From Cupriavidus laharis (lineage in GTDB: Bacteria > Pseudomonadota > Gammaproteobacteria > Burkholderiales > Burkholderiaceae): a DNA stretch of 64,000 nt. The position numbers were made by a program, and so were the translations under genes. This document shows positions 14,714 to 22,572 of the stretch, piece by piece (the first letter of the stretch is position 1; each line of letters opens with the position of its first letter). The notes below the pieces were generated by a model. The model did not search any database. It was not told the origin of the DNA and worked only from the letters and a program-made list of their open reading frames with translations. The stretch spans positions 124,001-188,000 of the forward strand of contig NZ_CAJZAI010000004.1 of NCBI RefSeq assembly GCF_914271435.1. Reading direction: 5' to 3'.

Positions 14714-14726
14714 TAAGTCATTGATT
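14714..14726 (-). promoter_or_regulatory. IHF consensus site in the attachment region
   Basis: On the minus strand AATCAATGACTTA matches the IHF consensus WATCAANNNNTTR at every fixed position. It sits between the core repeat and the integrase arm sites, where lambda-type attP sites carry IHF bends. Confidence 0.6.
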
Positions 14727-14774
14727 TATATACAACTGGCGAATCACTCTGATTCCCCATGATTCGGTAAGATC

Positions 14775-14844
14775 TCCGTACTTTGCTCCGTACCTGGCTG
14801 TCCTGCCGTCTGATGCACAGCCGTCTCCGTACCGAAATCCGTAC
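14775..14844 (+). repeat. Integrase arm-type repeats, int side (TCCGTAC x4)
   Basis: Four copies of TCCGTAC start at 14775, 14787, 14826 and 14838. They are paired with 12-bp spacing, and the last ends six bases before the int start codon. The same heptamer recurs three times at the other end of the element. The 23 bp at 14772-14794 are identical to 23873-23895. The pattern fits arm-type binding sites of a tyrosine integrase and suggests it can repress its own gene. Confidence 0.65.
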
Positions 14845-14849
14845 CTGTC

Positions 14850-16010
14850 ATGGCCACCAAAATCGATACCAAAACCGCCCGTCAATCCCTAGTGCCTCGG
14901 CGCGAACCCTACTGGGATATCCTCCGCTCCGGCGTTGCCGTGGGCTACCGGAAGATGACCGAGGACGAAAGTGCAGGCCAGTGGCAAGGCCGCTACAAGC
15001 AGGAAGATGGCTCCTACGTCACGCGCTCGTTTGGTGTCCTTGACGATGACGGAAAGCAGGGCGCCTATGCGGCGGCCGTGCGCGAAGTCAACCGCTGGGC
15101 CGAAGCCCTTGATCGTGGCGTCTCGCCGAAGCGCATCACCGTCGCCGATGTGTGCGCGGACTACGTGAAGCACCTGCGTGTCACCAAGGGCAAGAAGGCG
15201 GCCGATGACGCCGCCGCCCGCTACCGTCGCGAGGTGGACTGCAAACCCATCGCCAAAATCGCCCTCGACAAGCTCTCTGCGAAGGATTTGCGCAAGTGGG
15301 TGTCCGACTTCATCGATGCGCGTGATCCCGAGGACGAAGAGGACATGCGCAAGGCGAAGGTGGGTTTGAACCGGAATCTCGCGGTGTTCAAGGCCGCGCT
15401 GAATTTAGCCTTCAAGGATCAGCTCGTAGCGAGTGATGGCGCCTGGAAGGGCGTGGTGCCGTTCAAGGATGTGAACGCGCAGCGCAAGGCCTACCTGACA
15501 GTCGAAGAACGACGCGCGTTGCTCAAGTTCTGCGAGCCGGATCTCGAGCGCCTGGTGCGCGCGCTGCTGTTGACCGGCGCGCGTGCCGGCGAACTCGCCA
15601 CGGCGACTGTCGCGGACTTTGACAAGGCACACGGTCTGCTTGCCGTTGATGGCAAGACCGGCAAGCGCGCAATGATGCTTTCGACCGCCGCGATGGAGTT
15701 CTTCGCGGAATGTGCCAAGGGCAAGATCGGGCAGGCGCTGCTGCTCACGCGTGCTGATGGCGCAGCCTGGCACAAGGATTGGTGGAAGAAGGTCTTTCGT
15801 GAGGCCGCCGAGAAAGCGAAGCTGCCCGACGATGTGGTGCTGTACACCTGCCGGCACGTGGCCATCTCCGAGATGATCATGGGCGGGATGGACAGCGCGA
15901 TTGTGGCCGATATCACCGGCACGTCCGTGTTGATGATCGAGCGGAACTACGGCAAGTTCAAGTCGGCTCAGACGCGGAGCAAACTCGATGCCGTGATGAA
16001 TCTCGTCTGA
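14850..16010 (+). CDS. int: Tyrosine-recombinase integrase
   Basis: 386-residue phage-type integrase that would integrate and excise the element at tRNA-Val. The N-terminal region (about 1-110) is the arm-binding part, about 115-215 the SAM-like core-binding domain, and 220-386 the catalytic domain. Visible catalytic residues are Arg in LLLTGARAGEL, Arg-His in YTCRHVA and the nucleophile Tyr in MIERNYGKF near the end. The usual His three residues before the second Arg is Tyr, a common variant. The gene reads away from the left repeat, so it sits at the end distal to the intact tRNA. Its ATG follows directly after arm-type repeats. Confidence 0.93.
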   Translation: MATKIDTKTARQSLVPRREPYWDILRSGVAVGYRKMTEDESAGQWQGRYKQEDGSYVTRSFGVLDDDGKQGAYAAAVREVNRWAEALDRGVSPKRITVADVCADYVKHLRVTKGKKAADDAAARYRREVDCKPIAKIALDKLSAKDLRKWVSDFIDARDPEDEEDMRKAKVGLNRNLAVFKAALNLAFKDQLVASDGAWKGVVPFKDVNAQRKAYLTVEERRALLKFCEPDLERLVRALLLTGARAGELATATVADFDKAHGLLAVDGKTGKRAMMLSTAAMEFFAECAKGKIGQALLLTRADGAAWHKDWWKKVFREAAEKAKLPDDVVLYTCRHVAISEMIMGGMDSAIVADITGTSVLMIERNYGKFKSAQTRSKLDAVMNLV

Positions 16011-16033
16011 GCAGCTCGCGCTCAGCCCTGACT

Positions 16034-16058
16034 GGCCGCCTTGAGAGCGGCCTTTTTG
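16034..16058 (+). terminator. Terminator of int
   Basis: Stem GGCCGC/GCGGCC with a seven-base loop followed by TTTTTG, 24 bp after the int stop codon. It separates int from the downstream replication genes. Confidence 0.8.
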
Positions 16059-16325
16059 TTGCCTGCGGCGTGGGCTGCAAATAGCAACAAAACCGCAGTT
16101 TCGCCGACGATGCGCACGGTGAAGATTTGCAAATCGTGCCAAGCGAATACCAAACCGTGTGCAAACAGCGCCATGCTTTTTTTGCATAGGTGTGGAATTG
16201 CGAGCAGTCACCACTTCGAGCAACTTGCTTCCACCGTTTTCACCGACCGCATTCCTGGTAATTCCTAAAGTGGTTCGTATGCGTCTGGTATCGCGCCTGA
16301 CGCTTACTGATGCAATGGAGCGGCG
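16059..16325. promoter_or_regulatory. AT-rich control region upstream of the AlpA-like gene
   Basis: 267 bp without a convincing gene, richer in A and T than its surroundings. It contains a perfect 12-bp palindrome GATTTGCAAATC at 16124-16135 and further TTTGCA/TGCAAA motifs near 16159 and 16177. It probably holds the promoter and operators of the rightward transcript. A 75-codon open frame here has no ribosome binding site or recognisable content. Confidence 0.45.
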
Positions 16326-16604
16326 ATGAACACTGAAACCCAGATCGGGCTGCGGCCGAATGCAACGCAGGATCCGGTATCCGCTGAACGCGCATCGCTG
16401 GCAGTCGCCGGCTATACGCCTGGCGCGATGACGATCAATGAATTCTGCGAGCGATATCGGATCAGCCGGCCTCACCTGCTGCGCATGCGCCAGGCCGGCA
16501 ACGGGCCTGATGAAATCCGCATCGGCCGGCGCGTGCTGATCACGAATCGCGCCGCTATCGAGTGGGAGCGTCGCATCGAAGCGCAAAGCGCGGGCAATCG
16601 ATAA
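16326..16604 (+). CDS. AlpA/excisionase-like helix-turn-helix protein
   Basis: 92 residues. The C-terminal two-thirds (TINEFCERYRISRPHLLRMR, then IRIGRRVLITNRAAIEWERR) has the MerR-like winged-helix layout of AlpA regulators and Xis proteins, ending in the wing plus a short basic helix. In P4-like elements and satellites such proteins activate int or act as the directionality factor. The ATG is preceded by GGAGCGGCG. It lies just before the replication genes, as in several satellite families. Confidence 0.75.
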   Translation: MNTETQIGLRPNATQDPVSAERASLAVAGYTPGAMTINEFCERYRISRPHLLRMRQAGNGPDEIRIGRRVLITNRAAIEWERRIEAQSAGNR

Positions 16605-16666
16605 CCATGCGCCGCGCCGCCCAGCATAGGGCGGCGACCTCGAATCGAGGGGGTTTGCCGCGCCGC

Positions 16667-17005
16667 ATGGTGAAAAAATTTATCACCACCACCGCGCCTC
16701 ACAGCCAGGGGGGCGCCATCGTTTGGGTGTTCAGTCTGCCGCCGTCGCACGCGCTCGACACGTATGGCCGCGCCGTGCTCATGCTCTTCGCCTGGTTCGC
16801 CCACATGTGCGGGGGCGAGATCTGCATGTCCTTTGCCGAAGTCGCCGCCCATACCAGCATGGATGAGCGCACCGCTCGCACGCGCGTTCGGCGCCTGGTC
16901 GATGCGGGTTTGCTGGTGCCAACGGGCCGCACGTACAGAAACATGGTCGTCTACCGCGTGCCGCCGCCATGCGCGCCGCGCCGGCCCATCCGGAGGCGCT
17001 CATGA
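16667..17005 (+). CDS. Short winged-helix paralogue of the replication protein
   Basis: 112 residues, aligning over about 80 residues with the N-terminal domain of the next protein. Matching blocks are SLPPSHALDTYGRAVLMLFAW versus SLPPNCTLDPYARAVLYQYAW and RRLVDAGLLVPTG versus KRLRDAGLLVDTG. It therefore looks like a tandem duplication that keeps only the DNA-binding winged helix. It could compete for the iterons or regulate replication. An earlier in-frame ATG at 16607 would add 20 low-complexity residues. Its stop overlaps the next start as ATGA. Confidence 0.65.
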   Translation: MVKKFITTTAPHSQGGAIVWVFSLPPSHALDTYGRAVLMLFAWFAHMCGGEICMSFAEVAAHTSMDERTARTRVRRLVDAGLLVPTGRTYRNMVVYRVPPPCAPRRPIRRRS

Positions 17006-17880
17006 GCAAGGACGCCATGCAGTGGGTAGCGAGCCTGCCCCCGAACTGCACGCTCGATCCGTATGCGCGCGCCGTGCTCTACCAGTACGCCTGGCATGCC
17101 GACCAGGAGCGCGGCGAGGCCTACCAGTCGATCTCGAAGATTGCCGCGCGTACGTCGCTTCACGAGCGTACGGTGGCCTCTCGCGTCAAGCGCCTGCGCG
17201 ATGCCGGCCTGCTCGTGGATACAGGCCGCCGCATCAACAACATCGTGGTCTACCGGGTTCCCTGGGTGGACGTAGACGGCGACGAGTCCCCCATTCCCAA
17301 TGGGGGGCTTGAGTCGATCGCTTGCGGCAAGCCCCCCACTGCGAGTACCCCCCTTGAGGTAGCCGCAGAAGACGCAAGCCCCCCACTGGCAATCATCAAG
17401 CCCCCCACTCCCAGTCCTCAAGCCCCCCACTGGGAGTGTCCCCAAACAGATGAACAGAATGAACAGAAAGAAAAAACAAACCCGCGCGCGCGACGCGCAC
17501 CTTCTCGCTCGACCTCGACCGAGACGGTCGAGCTGCCGGCGTGGCTGCCCGTCGACGCCTGGGACGGGTTTGTGGAGATGCGGCGCCAGGGCAAGCATCC
17601 GCTGACGGCATACGCCGAGCGTCTCGCCTTGCGCGACCTGGCGAAGCTGCACGATGCCGGCGAGGATCCGCGCGCCGTGCTCGAGAAGGCCGTCCTGTAC
17701 GGGTGGCGCGGTCTGTTCCCTGTCAATGGGAGCGGCGTTCGCCAGCCGGTGCCGACCAATGGCCATCCTGCACCGCCGCGCTCTGGCTTGATGGCCGGCC
17801 TGCGTGAGCGGCGCCAACAGCGTGAGGCCGTGGTCGATGTCGACGCGTCCCTGGTGCTGGACGACAAACCCGCCGCGTGA
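17002..17880 (+). CDS. Replication initiator, lambda O-like, with embedded iterons
   Basis: 292 residues in three parts: an N-terminal winged-helix DNA-binding domain (about 1-95), a proline-rich linker (about 96-165) encoded by the iteron region, and a C-terminal domain (about 175-250). The C-terminal domain reads LPAWLPVDAWDGFVEMRRQGKHP then GWRGLFPV and resembles the DnaT/phage O-type helicase-loading or ssDNA-binding module. The layout, with the origin inside the initiator gene between its two domains, is that of lambda O. GGAGG precedes the ATG at 17002. It presumably recruits the host DnaB helicase. No primase or helicase is encoded nearby. Confidence 0.7.
   Translation: MSKDAMQWVASLPPNCTLDPYARAVLYQYAWHADQERGEAYQSISKIAARTSLHERTVASRVKRLRDAGLLVDTGRRINNIVVYRVPWVDVDGDESPIPNGGLESIACGKPPTASTPLEVAAEDASPPLAIIKPPTPSPQAPHWECPQTDEQNEQKEKTNPRARRAPSRSTSTETVELPAWLPVDAWDGFVEMRRQGKHPLTAYAERLALRDLAKLHDAGEDPRAVLEKAVLYGWRGLFPVNGSGVRQPVPTNGHPAPPRSGLMAGLRERRQQREAVVDVDASLVLDDKPAA
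17299..17481 (+). other. Putative replication origin: iterons plus AT-rich element
   Basis: AAGCCCCCCACT occurs as direct copies at 17329, 17376, 17398 and 17420, with the last three exactly 22 bp apart. A one-mismatch inverted copy lies at 17299-17310. The copies fall in three different reading frames of the host gene, so the repeat is conserved as DNA rather than as peptide. An A-rich, C/T-poor tract (17444-17481) follows immediately, where unwinding would be expected. The arrangement resembles lambda ori inside gene O. Confidence 0.7.
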
Positions 17881-17925
17881 GCGGCCTATCCTTGGAGGAG
17901 AGCGAAATGGACGCGGGAGACCATC

Positions 17926-20121
17926 ATGGCTGACGTTCGGCGTGTCATCAGCATCGAGGCGAAGATCGCGCAGAGCGCGGTTGCCCAGATGAAATCGATG
18001 GAGCAGGCGCTGGGGGGCATCGAGAAGAGCGCCAGCCTGGCCACCACCGCTGTGAAGGGGTTTGTGGGCGGGCTGGTCGGCGCGATCTCGGTGGGCACCA
18101 TCGTCAGCGGGTTCAAGTCGCTGGTCGATGAGATGGACGCGCTCAATGACGCGTCGGAGCGCCTGGGCGTGTCGACCGAGAACCTGTCGGCCTGGGGCTA
18201 TGCGGCCGAGATGAGCGGCACGGATGCCGACACGCTCTACAAGGCAATCGGCAAGCTCTCGGTGGAGATGGAAACGTTCGACGACGTGTCGGCGAAGTCC
18301 ACCAAGGCGCTGCAAAGCCTGGGCGTCACTGCCGACGATGTTGCCCAGGGTACTGATGCGGTGTTCTCGAAGATTGCTGACGGGTTTGCCAAGATGCCTG
18401 ACGGCGCTGGCAAGACCGCCAAGGCGATCGAGCTGTTCGGCAAGAGCGGCGCGCAGCTGATCCCGTTCCTGAACCAGGGCAGCGCCGGCCTGGAGGACTT
18501 GCGCCGCGAAGCCGAACGCCTGGGCGTGGTGCTCGATTCCGATGCCAGCAAGGCCGCGGGCAACTTCAACGATTCGGTCGACCGCGTGACCAAGGCCGTG
18601 CACGGCAGCGCGCTTGCCATCGCGCAGGGCATGCTGCCGAAGCTGCTATCGGTCACCGAGGCTTTTGGCGATGCCAGCACCAAGGCGCAAACGTTCCAGG
18701 CGGTGGGCCGGGATCTCGGCGACATGGCGAAGTGGCTATCGGGCATGTTCCTCAAGTCGGCCGCGACCGTGAAGGCCTTTGGTGCATCGCTCGGCATGGT
18801 GAGCGACGTCACCAGCGCGCTCATCGAAGGCCGCTTCGGCGACGTGAAGGGCATCTTCAGCGCCTATGTCGCTGACGTGAACAAGCTCGAGGCCGATACC
18901 AACGCCGTGCTCGAGCGCATGCGCAACCCGAACCTCTCCGACATGCTGCCGTTTGCCGGCGACGCACCGAAGCGCACGGCCAGCGCCATCGATGCCATCA
19001 GCGACGCCGCCAAGGGCGCCGGCAACAAGATCTCGGACTTCGAGCGTCGCCTGAAGTCGCTGAACGAAGAACTGTTCAAGGCGAGCCAGCCGGAGGCCGC
19101 GCAGACCGCGATCGGCAAGCTGACCTATGACATCGAGCAGGGCGTCATCAACGTCACCAAGGCCGAGGCCGACCAGCTATACATGACCGCGGCGTTGGTC
19201 GACGCGACGAACCGCGACGTCGAGGCGGAGAAGGCGCGCAAGCAGGCGCTGGACGACTCCACCAAGGCGCAGCAGGAACAGATCACTGCCCAGGCGCAAT
19301 TCCTGGATCAGGCGAAGTCGCAGACGCAGGCAGGCCAGCTCGAGGCCGCGATCGACAACTGGTATCGCCTGGAACAGATCATCGCGCAGACCGGCGACAC
19401 CTCGATCGCGGCGGCGCAGGCGCTCGAGGGCGCCAAGAAGAAGGTGGACGACCTCATTAGCGGCAAGTCCGTCGACGGCTTTGAGCAGCTCCTCTCGGCG
19501 ATCGACGGCTACGGCAAGCAGGTATCCGGCACGCTGGTGGGCGCGATCGACAGCACCAAGGAATTCGGCGATGCGTTCGGCGACATGGTGGCCGGCGTGC
19601 TCAAGGATATCGCGCAGATGGTGCTGCAGATCCTGGTGGTGCAGCCGCTCATCGATAGCCTGAAGGCCTCGCTGAAATCGGCGCAGGCCAGCGGTGGTGG
19701 CATCGGCGGCTTCTTCTCGTCGCTGTTCTCTGCCGATGGCAACGCTTTCGACGGCGGTGTCCACGCCTTTGCCGGGGGCGGCATCTTCGGGCCGAACGGT
19801 GGCGTCACGCCTGGGCCGGTGCTGTTCCCGTTCGCGCAGGGCATCGGCCTGGCCGGCGAGGCCGGTACCGAGGCCATCCTGCCGCTGCAGCGCGGGCCGG
19901 ACGGAAAGCTCGGCGTGGCGAACAACGGTGGGGGTAGTGGCGATGTGGTCGTCAACGTCTACCCGCAGCCTGGCGAAACCGCGACCGTGCGGCAGTCCAA
20001 TACTGCCGACGGCAAGCAGATCGATATCTACATCGACAAGCGCGTCCGCGACGGCATCACGAACGGCAACTTCGACACCGCGTTCAACCAGGTCTACGGC
20101 CTGAACCGCAGGGGGCGGTGA
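17926..20121 (+). CDS. Phage tail tape measure protein
   Basis: 731 residues, alanine-rich and largely helical. A hydrophobic stretch lies at about residues 40-65 (VKGFVGGLVGAISVGTIVSGF), with coiled-coil regions around 370-480. The lambda-family C-terminal region is glycine-rich (FDGGVHAFAGGGIFGPNG) followed by GLAGEAGTEAILPLQRG. In siphophages this protein sets tail length and is ejected with the DNA. It is intact and of normal size, yet no other tail gene accompanies it and it precedes the capsid gene, the reverse of the usual head-to-tail order. The ATG at 17926 lies 45 bp after the replication gene. Confidence 0.88.
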   Translation: MADVRRVISIEAKIAQSAVAQMKSMEQALGGIEKSASLATTAVKGFVGGLVGAISVGTIVSGFKSLVDEMDALNDASERLGVSTENLSAWGYAAEMSGTDADTLYKAIGKLSVEMETFDDVSAKSTKALQSLGVTADDVAQGTDAVFSKIADGFAKMPDGAGKTAKAIELFGKSGAQLIPFLNQGSAGLEDLRREAERLGVVLDSDASKAAGNFNDSVDRVTKAVHGSALAIAQGMLPKLLSVTEAFGDASTKAQTFQAVGRDLGDMAKWLSGMFLKSAATVKAFGASLGMVSDVTSALIEGRFGDVKGIFSAYVADVNKLEADTNAVLERMRNPNLSDMLPFAGDAPKRTASAIDAISDAAKGAGNKISDFERRLKSLNEELFKASQPEAAQTAIGKLTYDIEQGVINVTKAEADQLYMTAALVDATNRDVEAEKARKQALDDSTKAQQEQITAQAQFLDQAKSQTQAGQLEAAIDNWYRLEQIIAQTGDTSIAAAQALEGAKKKVDDLISGKSVDGFEQLLSAIDGYGKQVSGTLVGAIDSTKEFGDAFGDMVAGVLKDIAQMVLQILVVQPLIDSLKASLKSAQASGGGIGGFFSSLFSADGNAFDGGVHAFAGGGIFGPNGGVTPGPVLFPFAQGIGLAGEAGTEAILPLQRGPDGKLGVANNGGGSGDVVVNVYPQPGETATVRQSNTADGKQIDIYIDKRVRDGITNGNFDTAFNQVYGLNRRGR

Positions 20122-20191
20122 TGCCGTCCCCTGTGGCTTGTAAACCGATTCTGTGGGGCGCAGACTGCCGGCATCCAGCCTGGAGCCTGCC

Positions 20192-20452
20192 GTGTCCGAT
20201 GCCGCTGCTGTCGCCTTTGCTCGCCTGGTCGAGCGATGCCTGGCCGGCGTGTCGCTGCAGCCGCGCTTCGTGCCGCGTGCCCCGATGGACGACGAGACGC
20301 GCCGCGCTGTCGACCGCGAACGCAAACGAAAGGAACGCGGCGCTGCCCGACCGAGGCCACCGCCTGACCTGGAGCCTGGGCCGGCCGCTCGCCAGGCCGA
20401 CGACCAGCAGGTGCGGGTGCTCGAGGCCGAGATCGCGCATCGCTGGCGCTGA
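20192..20452 (+). CDS. Small hypothetical protein, 86 aa
   Basis: Starts at GTG with GGAG six bases upstream. The N-terminal helix (AAAVAFARLVERCLAG) is followed by a very basic segment (RRAVDRERKRKERGAARPRP) and an acidic C-terminal helix (QQVRVLEAEIAHRW). No family is recognised. A frame one base away (20118-20468) covers the same region but lacks a ribosome binding site. The stop is nine bases before the next start, so the two small genes are probably co-translated. Confidence 0.5.
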   Translation: MSDAAAVAFARLVERCLAGVSLQPRFVPRAPMDDETRRAVDRERKRKERGAARPRPPPDLEPGPAARQADDQQVRVLEAEIAHRWR

Positions 20453-20461
20453 GGAGAACGC

Positions 20462-20641
20462 ATGCTGAGGATGGATCCGAATGCCTGGGCCGCTGGCTTT
20501 GCGGCCGGCCAGCGTGGCGAGGCGTGCGGCGCCTGCCCCTATGCATCGACGTCGGCGCAGGCTCTGGCCTGGGTTGCCGGCTTCATCGAAGGCAAGGCCA
20601 GCCGCGCGGCAAACCCAGCCGGGGGGAGGGGTGAAACTTGA
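20462..20641 (+). CDS. Rmf/CrpP-like small protein, 59 aa
   Basis: MLRMDPNAWAAGFAAGQRG opens a 59-residue protein. A CGACPYAS segment and a WVAGFIEGKASR helix follow. The spacing, with an AAGxxAGxxG helix, a Cys-Pro-Tyr motif and a Trp-x-x-Gly-Phe helix, is that of the ribosome modulation factor family, which also includes CrpP-type proteins of mobile elements. It might pause host ribosomes, but that is inference from a short motif. AGGAGAACGC precedes the ATG. Confidence 0.5.
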   Translation: MLRMDPNAWAAGFAAGQRGEACGACPYASTSAQALAWVAGFIEGKASRAANPAGGRGET

Positions 20642-20778
20642 GGCACTTGGGGCCGCAACCCGGCTGGAAGGTTTGCATATCGCGGCGCACTTCCGCTCCT
20701 GGGGGTCAGGCGAGTGCCCAATGAATCGCCTTGTAAACGCGGCCTACGGGGCCGAGAATTCGAACCAGGAGGCCTGCC

Positions 20779-21024
20779 ATGTCTGCTGAACCCTGCGATG
20801 TCTGTCGCGCCAACTTGCGCCTGCGTGCCGCGCTGCTCGGCGCGGGCCAGCTCACCGGCTTCTGCCGGCATGCCGGCCTGCTGGTGGTCGCTGACGTCGC
20901 GCACCAGGACGTGGTTGCCTGGTCATGGCGTCCGGCGAGCAAGGCCGAGGCCGCTCGCGCGCTGGTGGCCGAGCTGCAGGTCATGGACGCGGTCGTGGAG
21001 GCGCAGGCCTCGACGGTGCAGTAG
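20779..21024 (+). CDS. Small CxxC protein, 81 aa, unknown
   Basis: Starts after an excellent ribosome binding site (AGGAGG, eight bases upstream). The N-terminus carries a CDVC motif at residues 6-9 and another Cys at about 29 (GFCRHAG), hinting at metal binding. The rest is a hydrophobic strand (LLVVADV) and an alanine-rich helix. No family is recognised. It lies between the tape measure and capsid genes. The 137 bp before it hold no convincing gene. Confidence 0.5.
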   Translation: MSAEPCDVCRANLRLRAALLGAGQLTGFCRHAGLLVVADVAHQDVVAWSWRPASKAEAARALVAELQVMDAVVEAQASTVQ

Positions 21025-21189
21025 CGACCAACGGCAAAGATTCTTTTGGCGTCGGCGCCTCGGGATGAGCGCGCTGGCCGTGTAGTCGATGTACGGTGTG
21101 GTCGGTGACGTGGCCACGCCGGCTCGCTTCGGGATGAAGCGGCGAAGCGCAACGGGCACCGGGATGGTGGCTTGGCTGGCGCGGACGTC

Positions 21190-21212
21190 CAACTGTCCAA
21201 TTTGGACAGTTG
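21190..21212. promoter_or_regulatory. 23-bp perfect palindrome upstream of the capsid gene
   Basis: CAACTGTCCAA, one central T, then TTGGACAGTTG: an 11-bp perfect inverted repeat ending 24 bp before the major capsid start codon. No T-run follows, so it is more likely an operator for a dimeric regulator than a terminator. The remainder of the gap (21025-21189) shows no gene. Confidence 0.6.
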
Positions 21213-21235
21213 CCACTCATCCTGGAGCATGAGCC

Positions 21236-22438
21236 ATGTATTTCACGAAAACCCGACTAGACTTTGGGCGGCGCAGTGATGAACGCGAACCACCTTTCAT
21301 TGGCGGCGATTCCAACGTCGTCAAGTTCACCGAGCTGATGGAAGCCATCAAGGCACGCGACGAAGACATCAAGGCCATGTGCGCGCAGGCGCTGGAGGAA
21401 ATCGGCCAGGGCAAGACGACCGTCGAGGCCTTCCGCTCTCGCCTGCTCGATGTCGAACAACGGCTCGCCGCTCGCATCGGCGGTGCGATGCCGCCTGGGG
21501 TCTCGTCGTCGGCGTATGCCGCTACCGTATCGGCCCTGGTGAAAGGCTTTGACCTGGCGAGCTTCAAGCAGCATGGCCGCTTGCGCGTCGAGGTCGCCGG
21601 CTCGATTCTCGGCAAGGCCACCCTCACCACCGTCGAGGCCGGGACTGTGCAGCAGCTGCCCGACGTGCCGACGCTTGCACCGGATTTTCAGTTGCGCGAC
21701 GTGCTCCGCGCCATTCCGGTGACCGCCTCCGCCGTTCAATACATCCAGCTCGTGAGCGCCGCGCTCAATGCCGCCAAAGTGGCCGAGGGCGCGGTCAAGC
21801 CGGAATCGGATGTCAGCTACCTGCCGGTCACTGCCGAGCCGCAAACGCTGGCTCACTGGTTCCGCGCCTCCGAGCAGGTGCTGGCCGACAACACGCAGCT
21901 CATGCTGGCCATTGATACGTTCGGCCGCACCGGACTGCGGACGGCTGAGGAAAACTTCGTGCTCGGCGGGGATGCGACCACCGGCAATGTGGGCCTGCTC
22001 ACCGATGCGCCGGCCGCCGCTGCCGTCGCCGCTGGCACCACCGCGCTCGATGCCGTGCTGCAGGTCGGTGGTGAGCTCGAGGATGCCGGCTATGTGCCGA
22101 GCGTGGCGCTGCTGAACACCGCCGACTGGCGCGCCATCCGTGGCAGCAAGAGCACGGATGGCAATTACTTGATGCCGGGTGCGCCCACCGGAACCACGCC
22201 GCAAGTCGTCTGGGCGTTGCGCGTGGCGTCGTTGGCCTCGATGCCAGCGGGCACCTTTGTCGTGCTCGACGGACGCTATGTGGCCATCCTGGACCGTCTG
22301 CAGGCTATCGTTGAAATGTCGAACGCCGACGCCGACAATTTCACGAAAAACCTAATCACGGTTCGCTGCGAGGAACGCATCGGCACGATGGTGAGCGACC
22401 TGAATGCCTTGCGCAAAGGCACGTTCGCAACGGCCTGA
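21236..22438 (+). CDS. HK97-type major capsid protein
   Basis: 400 residues. The N-terminal coiled-coil delta domain (FTELMEAIKARDEDIKAMCAQA, about 30-90) is followed by the HK97-fold body. Landmarks are AEGAVKPESDVSY (E-loop/P-domain area) and FRASEQVLADNTQLM. Further landmarks are TAEENFVLGGDATTGNVGLL and the C-terminal ITVRCEERIGTMVSDLNALRKG. Length and layout are those of a complete capsid protein. No portal, maturation protease or terminase is encoded nearby. The first 27 residues (MYFTKTRLD...) are atypical, and the true start may be nearer the coiled coil. A palindrome lies just upstream and a terminator 135 bp downstream. Confidence 0.88.
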   Translation: MYFTKTRLDFGRRSDEREPPFIGGDSNVVKFTELMEAIKARDEDIKAMCAQALEEIGQGKTTVEAFRSRLLDVEQRLAARIGGAMPPGVSSSAYAATVSALVKGFDLASFKQHGRLRVEVAGSILGKATLTTVEAGTVQQLPDVPTLAPDFQLRDVLRAIPVTASAVQYIQLVSAALNAAKVAEGAVKPESDVSYLPVTAEPQTLAHWFRASEQVLADNTQLMLAIDTFGRTGLRTAEENFVLGGDATTGNVGLLTDAPAAAAVAAGTTALDAVLQVGGELEDAGYVPSVALLNTADWRAIRGSKSTDGNYLMPGAPTGTTPQVVWALRVASLASMPAGTFVVLDGRYVAILDRLQAIVEMSNADADNFTKNLITVRCEERIGTMVSDLNALRKGTFATA

Positions 22439-22572
22439 TCGGGTTTGAATCGCGGCCTTCCAGCGCCTCGGGCCGCGTAGGGGCTTGCCGTGACTCCCCT
22501 GCCTCATGCATGGCGAAAAGGCGGCAGTTGCTGACGCTCACCCCACGGTTACCTCCAGCGGGCGGCAACCGA

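Noticed and set aside
16041..16268. 75-codon frame between int and the AlpA-like gene
   Set aside because: No ribosome binding site, starts inside the int terminator and shows no protein-like pattern.
17299..17431. CRISPR-like array of GC-rich repeats
   Set aside because: Repeats are 12 bp with about 10-bp gaps, lie inside a coding gene and include an inverted copy; the pattern fits iterons, and no cas genes are present.
17907..17933. Eight-codon frame with a good ribosome binding site before the tape measure gene
   Set aside because: Too short to support as a gene; the purine-rich stretch may be a chance or may assist re-initiation at 17926.
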